From assembly GCA_902790525.1 (NCBI GenBank), contig CADASI010000048.1, forward strand, positions 1-64,000: a stretch of DNA of 64,000 nucleotides, read 5' to 3'. The notes below the pieces were generated by a model. The model was given only the letters and a program-made list of their open reading frames with translations, was not told the DNA's origin and did no database searches. Each line of letters opens with the position of its first letter. Within the stretch, counting starts at the first letter, position 1. Of this stretch, positions 59,717 through 64,000 are shown one piece after another. The stretch comes from an uncultured Eubacteriales bacterium. GTDB taxonomy: Bacteria; Bacillota; Clostridia; Christensenellales; Aristaeellaceae. The translations under genes were made by a program, and so were the position numbers.

Positions 59717-62107
59717 TTGAAATATATACTCTTCAAACCACGGGAGCACGAGCGCAACTTCATATTCGCCGTGGCGCTGACGACGGTGAAGATGCTATTC
59801 TTCGTGATACTGCTCATCGCGCTGACGGGCATGGGCTTGGTGGCGGGCATCGCCAAGGGCTGGGTGGACACCTCGCCCAACCTGGACCTGGCGGCCATCG
59901 GCGCGCAGTCCCAGACCTCGTTCATCTACGATGGGTCGGGCAACCTGATCATGGAGTTCAAGGGCTCGGAAAACCGCATCTACGTCGAGATCGAGGACAT
60001 CCCGCAGCAGCTCATCAACGCGGTGATCTCCGTCGAGGACGCCCGCTTCTACGAGCACCACGGCGTGGACCTCAAGCGCATCGTGGGCTCCATGGTGAAT
60101 AACCTGGTGGGCGGTTCGACGCAGGGCGCGTCGACGATCACCTGCCAGCTGGTGAAGCTGACCCTTTTGAACAGCGAGCAGACCTACAAGCGCAAGATGC
60201 AGGAGGCCTACCTGGCCTTGCAGCTCGAGAAGAACCTGACCAAGAACCAGATCCTCGAGGCGTACCTGAACGTCATTTACATGGGCGGCTCGTCCTACGG
60301 CGTGAAGATCGCCGCCCAGGACTACTTCGGCAAGGATTTGAGCCAGCTGAGCCTCCGGGAGTGCGCGGCGCTGGCCCGCGTGATCCGCAATCCCTCCCGC
60401 TACAACCCCCGCAGCAACTACTACCGCCGGCACACGCCGGAGGTCATCGAGGATAACACCGACTACGTGCTGGGCGAGATGCTGGAGCAGCGCCTGATCA
60501 CCCAGGAGGAGTACGACAGGGCGAAGTCCGAAAGGCTGAACGTGATCGAAAAGTCCACCGCCGCCAGTGACAACATGTACGACAACGCCTACTACGTGGA
60601 GTATTCCATCTACGACGTGGTCACCAAGATGCTGCGCGTCGAGGGCTTGGAGGACAACTCGCTCAACCGCTCCTCCATGGAGACGAAGCTTAGAAACGGC
60701 GGCTACAAGGTGTTCACGTCGCTGAACGCGCCGGTCCAGAAGGCGGTGCAGGAGACCATCACCAACTGGCGGCAGTACCCCAGGATGCGCTACTCCAACG
60801 ACGGCTCCACCCAGGCCTCCCTGGGCGGCGGCGAGTACCTCACCGTGGTGCAGCCCCAGGCCGCCGCGGCGGTGATGGACTGGCACACCGGCGAGCTGGT
60901 GGCCATCGTGGGCGGGCGCAGCGAGCCCGTGCAGCGCAAGCAGCTGAACCGCGCCTATCAGAACGACATGCCCGTGGGCTCGTCGTTAAAGCCGCTGGCG
61001 GTGTACGGCCCGGCCTTTGACATGGGCTACTCCCCGGGCACGCCGGTTTTGAACCTGCCCATCGCCATCAAGGACTGGGTCGGCGGCGAGGGCTATCCCA
61101 GTAACTTCGGCAACGCGGGCTTCAGCGGCGTGGAGTCCATGCGCCACGCCATCAACAAGTCCCACAACACCTCCACGGCCCACGCGCTGATGGACTACGT
61201 GGGCATACAGAACTCCGTCACCTACCTGCTGAAGCTGGGCGTGGACCCGGACCATATCTGGGCCACAGGCTCCGGCCTGGCGCTGGGGTCCTCGGGCCTG
61301 TCGGTGATCGAGCTGGCCGCGGCTTTCGGCGCGATCTCCAACAACGGCGTGTACCAGGAGCCTTACGCCTTCACGCAGATACTGAACCCCGACGGCACGG
61401 TGTACATCGACGTCAAGGAGGTGCAGGAGACCTGGCAGGCCTTCAAGCCCTCCACCGCCTACATGCTGGTGGACGTGCTCAAGGGCTGCGTGAGCGAGCA
61501 GGGCACGGGCAGCAAGGCCAACTTCGGCGGGCTGACCGTGGCGGGCAAGACCGGCACCAACACCAACAACATCGGCGTCACCTTCGCCGGCATGACAGGC
61601 TACTACTCCGGCGCGGTGTGGGTGGGCTCGGACAACTACAAGCCCCTGGATTCCTCCGCCACCGGCGGCAACGACGCCGCGCCGCTGTGGGCCGCGATGA
61701 TGGAGCAGGTCCACAGCATCACGGGCTGCACTCAGGATCGGCCCATCATGAGCGGCACGCCCTCGGACTACGGGCTGACCGTGGCCACGGTGTGCGCCGT
61801 GTCCGGCATGCTGCCCACCGCCGCCTGCCAGAGCGACGTCAACCGCTACGGCACCAACACCGACTACTACCTCGAGGGCACCCAGCCCACCCAGAAGTGC
61901 AACATGCACCGCAGCGTGCGCGTGTGCCTGGGCAGCCGCAAGGTGGCCAACGCCCGCTGCCCCAACACCCGCGTGGTGGGCATGATCTACATCCCCGAGG
62001 GGCATCCGCTCCGGTACGCCAAGGACCTGGAGCAGGTCACAGAGTACTTCATCGGGGCCTCCACCACCGAGGACGGCTCGAGCCTCGGCAGATGCACGGT
62101 ACACTGA
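59717..62107 (+). CDS. class A penicillin-binding protein (GT51 + transpeptidase)
   Basis: A 796-residue bifunctional peptidoglycan synthase: a TM anchor (about 22-47), a GT51 domain (about 75-250; the catalytic Glu in SVEDARFYEHHG, then QGASTITCQLVK and RKMQEAYLALQLEK) and a transpeptidase domain with SSLKP (Ser near 421), SHN and KTGTN motifs, followed by a Cys-rich C-terminal tail (about 700-790) with paired cysteines. It polymerises and cross-links glycan at the outer membrane face. The TTG start at 59717 follows GGGAGGA by 9 nt. A strong hairpin follows the gene. Confidence 0.94.
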   Translation: MKYILFKPREHERNFIFAVALTTVKMLFFVILLIALTGMGLVAGIAKGWVDTSPNLDLAAIGAQSQTSFIYDGSGNLIMEFKGSENRIYVEIEDIPQQLINAVISVEDARFYEHHGVDLKRIVGSMVNNLVGGSTQGASTITCQLVKLTLLNSEQTYKRKMQEAYLALQLEKNLTKNQILEAYLNVIYMGGSSYGVKIAAQDYFGKDLSQLSLRECAALARVIRNPSRYNPRSNYYRRHTPEVIEDNTDYVLGEMLEQRLITQEEYDRAKSERLNVIEKSTAASDNMYDNAYYVEYSIYDVVTKMLRVEGLEDNSLNRSSMETKLRNGGYKVFTSLNAPVQKAVQETITNWRQYPRMRYSNDGSTQASLGGGEYLTVVQPQAAAAVMDWHTGELVAIVGGRSEPVQRKQLNRAYQNDMPVGSSLKPLAVYGPAFDMGYSPGTPVLNLPIAIKDWVGGEGYPSNFGNAGFSGVESMRHAINKSHNTSTAHALMDYVGIQNSVTYLLKLGVDPDHIWATGSGLALGSSGLSVIELAAAFGAISNNGVYQEPYAFTQILNPDGTVYIDVKEVQETWQAFKPSTAYMLVDVLKGCVSEQGTGSKANFGGLTVAGKTGTNTNNIGVTFAGMTGYYSGAVWVGSDNYKPLDSSATGGNDAAPLWAAMMEQVHSITGCTQDRPIMSGTPSDYGLTVATVCAVSGMLPTAACQSDVNRYGTNTDYYLEGTQPTQKCNMHRSVRVCLGSRKVANARCPNTRVVGMIYIPEGHPLRYAKDLEQVTEYFIGASTTEDGSSLGRCTVH

Positions 62108-62118
62108 CAGACATGAAC

Positions 62119-62147
62119 GCGCCGCCGGAAAAAGCTTCCGGCGGCGC
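62119..62147 (+). terminator. hairpin after the PBP gene
   Basis: GCGCCGCCGGAA (62119-62130) pairs perfectly with TTCCGGCGGCGC (62136-62147) around AAAGC. There is no U-run, so termination may be partial. Confidence 0.6.
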
Positions 62148-62194
62148 ATATTCATGCCCTTTCATGCCGATAATCGGTGTGGGAGGCGATGGAA

Positions 62195-62863
62195 ATGATT
62201 GGCAGGACGATCGACCGGGCCGCGCTTACGCTGCTTCTGACGGCGGGGCTCTACCTGTTCTTCCTGAACGCGGGGCTCGGCATCCCCGCAAGCTGCGCGC
62301 TGACGCTCCTGTGCGCGGCGCTCGCGCGATACCTGTACAGGCGGCGGCCCGGGGCGCGGCGGATCACCGTATCGCGGGCGGAGGCGGCGCTAATGGCCGT
62401 CGCGCTGATGGGGGAGGACGAGGCCCGCTCGGCGCTAAGGATGCTGACGGGCCCCGACGACGCCGTGTTCCTGATACGGCACCCGGAGGACGCGCTGTCG
62501 CTCAATGAACTGTACGCGCTCTGGCGCGATTCGGGGGACGGCGCGACGATCGTCGCCACCTGTGGGGTCGCGGACGCCGCGGCGCGGTTTGCGAAGGCGC
62601 GGGGGATGACGATCATCGACAGGGGCGCGCTGGTGAAGCGCATCCGGAAGACCGGGCGCTGCGTGGGCGCCCAGCCGCCCGCCCCGAGTCTGCCGCAGAG
62701 GCTCACGCGGCTCTGGGACGGCATACGACCGCGCCCGAGGATGATCGCCTACGGCCTCAGCCTGATGGGTATGTACCTGGTCACCGGCCAGGCGCTGTGC
62801 CTGATCTGCGCGCTGGGCGTGCTGACCGTGGCGGGGGCGAAGGGGATTGAGCGGATTAGTTAG
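62195..62863 (+). CDS. membrane protein with a possible Mrr-like domain
   Basis: A 222-residue protein: two hydrophobic helices at about 8-45, a soluble domain (about 55-160) and two more hydrophobic segments (about 180-218). The soluble part ends TIVATCGVADAAARFAKARG then MTIIDRGALVKRI, which resembles the last strand-helix unit of Mrr-type restriction endonuclease-like domains. I do not see the catalytic D-(E/Q)xK set, so it may be a non-catalytic version. ATG 62195 is 8 bp after GGGAGG. The stop codon runs into a G-rich heptamer array. Function unknown. Confidence 0.6.
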   Translation: MIGRTIDRAALTLLLTAGLYLFFLNAGLGIPASCALTLLCAALARYLYRRRPGARRITVSRAEAALMAVALMGEDEARSALRMLTGPDDAVFLIRHPEDALSLNELYALWRDSGDGATIVATCGVADAAARFAKARGMTIIDRGALVKRIRKTGRCVGAQPPAPSLPQRLTRLWDGIRPRPRMIAYGLSLMGMYLVTGQALCLICALGVLTVAGAKGIERIS

Positions 62864-63049
62864 TGGGGAATGGGGATGAGGCAATGGGAATAGCCGGGGA
62901 GGGAACAGGGAACAGGGAACAGGGAACAGGAATAGCCGGGGAGGGAATAGGGATTAGGGATTAGGAATAGCCTGTGGCTGTTGTAGGGGCGATGCCCTCA
63001 TCGCCCGCATGGAACAGTATCCCCGTAGGGACGCCATTCATGGCGTCCG
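62861..63049 (+). repeat. heptamer arrays and palindromic modules before yhbY
   Basis: Starting at the stop codon of the preceding gene: GGGGAATGG..., GGGAACA units (about 62904-62932), GGGATTA units (about 62945-62966), then the GTAGGGGCGATG and GTAGGGACGCC...GGCGTCC palindromes (62981-63005 and 63025-63047). No genes are seen. Confidence 0.78.
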
Positions 63050-63071
63050 CAAGCGACGACGGGGCTGGTGC

Positions 63072-63368
63072 TCAGAGGTCCTCGAAACGAATCTTCGAGT
63101 CCTCCCTCGCCTGTCGGTAGATGCTGAACCGGTTGCCGATGGTCTGGACCGGCTCGGCGTGGACCCTTTCGCACAGCTCGTCGCAGGCCTCGCGGGTGGA
63201 ATTGTAGGGGGCGTTGCGCTGGACGGTCACCTTGATGAGCTCCCGGGCCTCCAGCACGTCCCAGCACTGCTTGACGAGGTTATCCGTGATGCCGTCCTTG
63301 CCGATGTGGAGCACCGGCTCCAGAGTATTGCACATCGCGCGGAGCTTTGCGCGCTGTTTTGTCGTCAT
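63072..63368 (-). CDS. yhbY: YhbY family (CRM domain) RNA-binding protein
   Basis: A 98-residue CRM-domain protein: TTKQRAKLRAMCNTLEPVLH, IGKDGITDNLVKQ (the GxxG-like loop), DVLEARELIKVTV and VQTIGNRFSIYR follow the family pattern. It associates with pre-50S ribosomes. ATG 63368 follows GGAGGG. It lies 19 bp after obg, a frequent pairing that fits a shared role in large-subunit assembly. Confidence 0.94.
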   Translation of the reverse strand: MTTKQRAKLRAMCNTLEPVLHIGKDGITDNLVKQCWDVLEARELIKVTVQRNAPYNSTREACDELCERVHAEPVQTIGNRFSIYRQAREDSKIRFEDL

Positions 63369-63387
63369 AATTTTAACCCTCCATTTG

Positions 63388-64000
63388 TCACTCAATGAAG
63401 TCGAATTCCATATCGCCGAACACCACGCTGTCGCCCTCGTGGGCGCCCTTTTCGCGCAGGGCGTCGATGATGCCCAGGCGGCGCAGGGAGCGGTGGAACC
63501 AGTTCACGGAGTCCTCGTTGTCGAAGTTCACCGAGTTGAGCAGCCGGTCGGCCTCGCGCCCGGACACGAAGTAGACGCCGTGGTCCACCTCGATGGTGAA
63601 GGGCGCGCCGCCCGCGTCGGACAGCTCGCCCAGCTCCTCCTCGGAGAAGGGCTCCGCGGGCGGGCAGGTGGCCAGCATCTCGGCGGTGGCGTACATCAGC
63701 CGGTCGAAGTTCTTGCGCGTGGCGGCGGACACCGCGTACACCGGGATGCCCGTGCCCTTGAGCTTTTCCCGCAGGCGCTCGAGATTTTCCTCCGCGCCGG
63801 GCAGGTCCATTTTGTTGGCCACGGCGATCATCGGGCGGTTCTTCAAATCGCCGTAGGCCTCCAGTTCCTTCATGATGGCGTCGAAGTCTTGAAGCGGGTC
63901 GCGGCCCTCGGAGCCGGAGATGTCCACCACGTGCAGAAGCATCCGCGTGCGCTCGACGTGCCGCAGGAAGGCGTGCCCCAGGCCGACGCCCTCCGCCGCG
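63388..64000 (-). CDS. obg: GTPase Obg, C-terminal part (runs off the window)
   Basis: The last 204 residues of a ribosome-assembly/stress GTPase; the start lies beyond position 64000. Visible parts are GVGLGHAFLRHVERTRMLLH (after the P-loop region), G3/G4 motifs (VVDISGSEG, ANKMDLPGA), the G5 SAATRKN and the complete C-terminal OCT domain (about the last 80 residues, ending DSVVFGDMEFDFIE). It is upstream of yhbY in the same operon. Confidence 0.96.
   Translation of the reverse strand, partial: AAEGVGLGHAFLRHVERTRMLLHVVDISGSEGRDPLQDFDAIMKELEAYGDLKNRPMIAVANKMDLPGAEENLERLREKLKGTGIPVYAVSAATRKNFDRLMYATAEMLATCPPAEPFSEEELGELSDAGGAPFTIEVDHGVYFVSGREADRLLNSVNFDNEDSVNWFHRSLRRLGIIDALREKGAHEGDSVVFGDMEFDFIE

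Overview
The window looks like a chromosome segment from a GC-rich, Gram-positive member of the Clostridia (Bacillota). The evidence is a T-box leader, a NiCo-type riboswitch with an intrinsic terminator, Rrf2, BY-kinase and NHLM-type export genes, strong GGAGG ribosome binding sites (several before TTG or GTG starts), and tRNA genes that encode their CCA ends. I cannot name the genus. The right edge cuts through obg.

Layout. 1-345: four tRNA genes on the minus strand. 0.5-7.2 kb: an Rrf2 regulator, a small membrane protein, a riboswitch-controlled metal exporter, a DHH phosphoesterase, a cupin-like protein, and a Wzz/BY-kinase pair with no polysaccharide genes beside it. 7.4-17 kb: a minus-strand operon of ABC importer genes (binding protein and two permeases, no ATPase), a heparinase II/III-like protein, a DUF2264 protein, a broken GH88 unsaturated glucuronyl hydrolase and an isochorismatase-family hydrolase. 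It is transcribed away from a LacI regulator and suggests uptake and breakdown of uronate-containing oligosaccharides. 17.3-25.4 kb: two GH32 enzymes and a HAD phosphatase facing a sucrose-type PTS IIBCA followed by HPr and Enzyme I, which together form a beta-fructoside module. 25.5-33.8 kb: an AlgX/DHHW-like protein, 6-phosphofructokinase, MetY, TyrS, a Tyr T-box-controlled aminotransferase and serine acetyltransferase. 33.9-38.7 kb: an NHLM-type peptide export set (very short HlyD-like protein, C39 peptidase-ABC, second ABC) with no recognisable precursor or maturase. 38.9-50.2 kb: a secreted protein with a duplicated module, a GH13 enzyme, a run of overlapping genes (YigZ, RluA, HAD, TrmL), a Na/Pi cotransporter, a frameshifted glmS and an L,D-transpeptidase. 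50.2-64 kb: a 2,450-residue cyclic beta-glucan synthase-like protein, YitT, a small membrane protein, a class A PBP, a membrane protein with a possible Mrr-like fold, YhbY and Obg.

Two patterns cut across the annotation. First, the intergenic regions carry a family of 7-bp-period tandem arrays (units such as GGAATTA, GGATTAG, GGGAACA). Many start at or just after a stop codon, G-rich on the upstream gene's coding strand, and several are paired as inverted arrays around palindromic modules. MITE-like elements and a 60-bp two-hairpin repeat found 33 kb apart are also present. Second, four conserved enzymes (GH88, Enzyme I, the Na/Pi cotransporter, GlmS) each lack a short internal block of about 14-26 residues, two of them with a frameshift. 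This is either a systematic assembly artefact or a real deletion process, and read mapping should settle it.

The best-supported regulatory RNAs are the NiCo riboswitch before the CDF exporter and the T-box with a UAC (Tyr) specifier before the aminotransferase.
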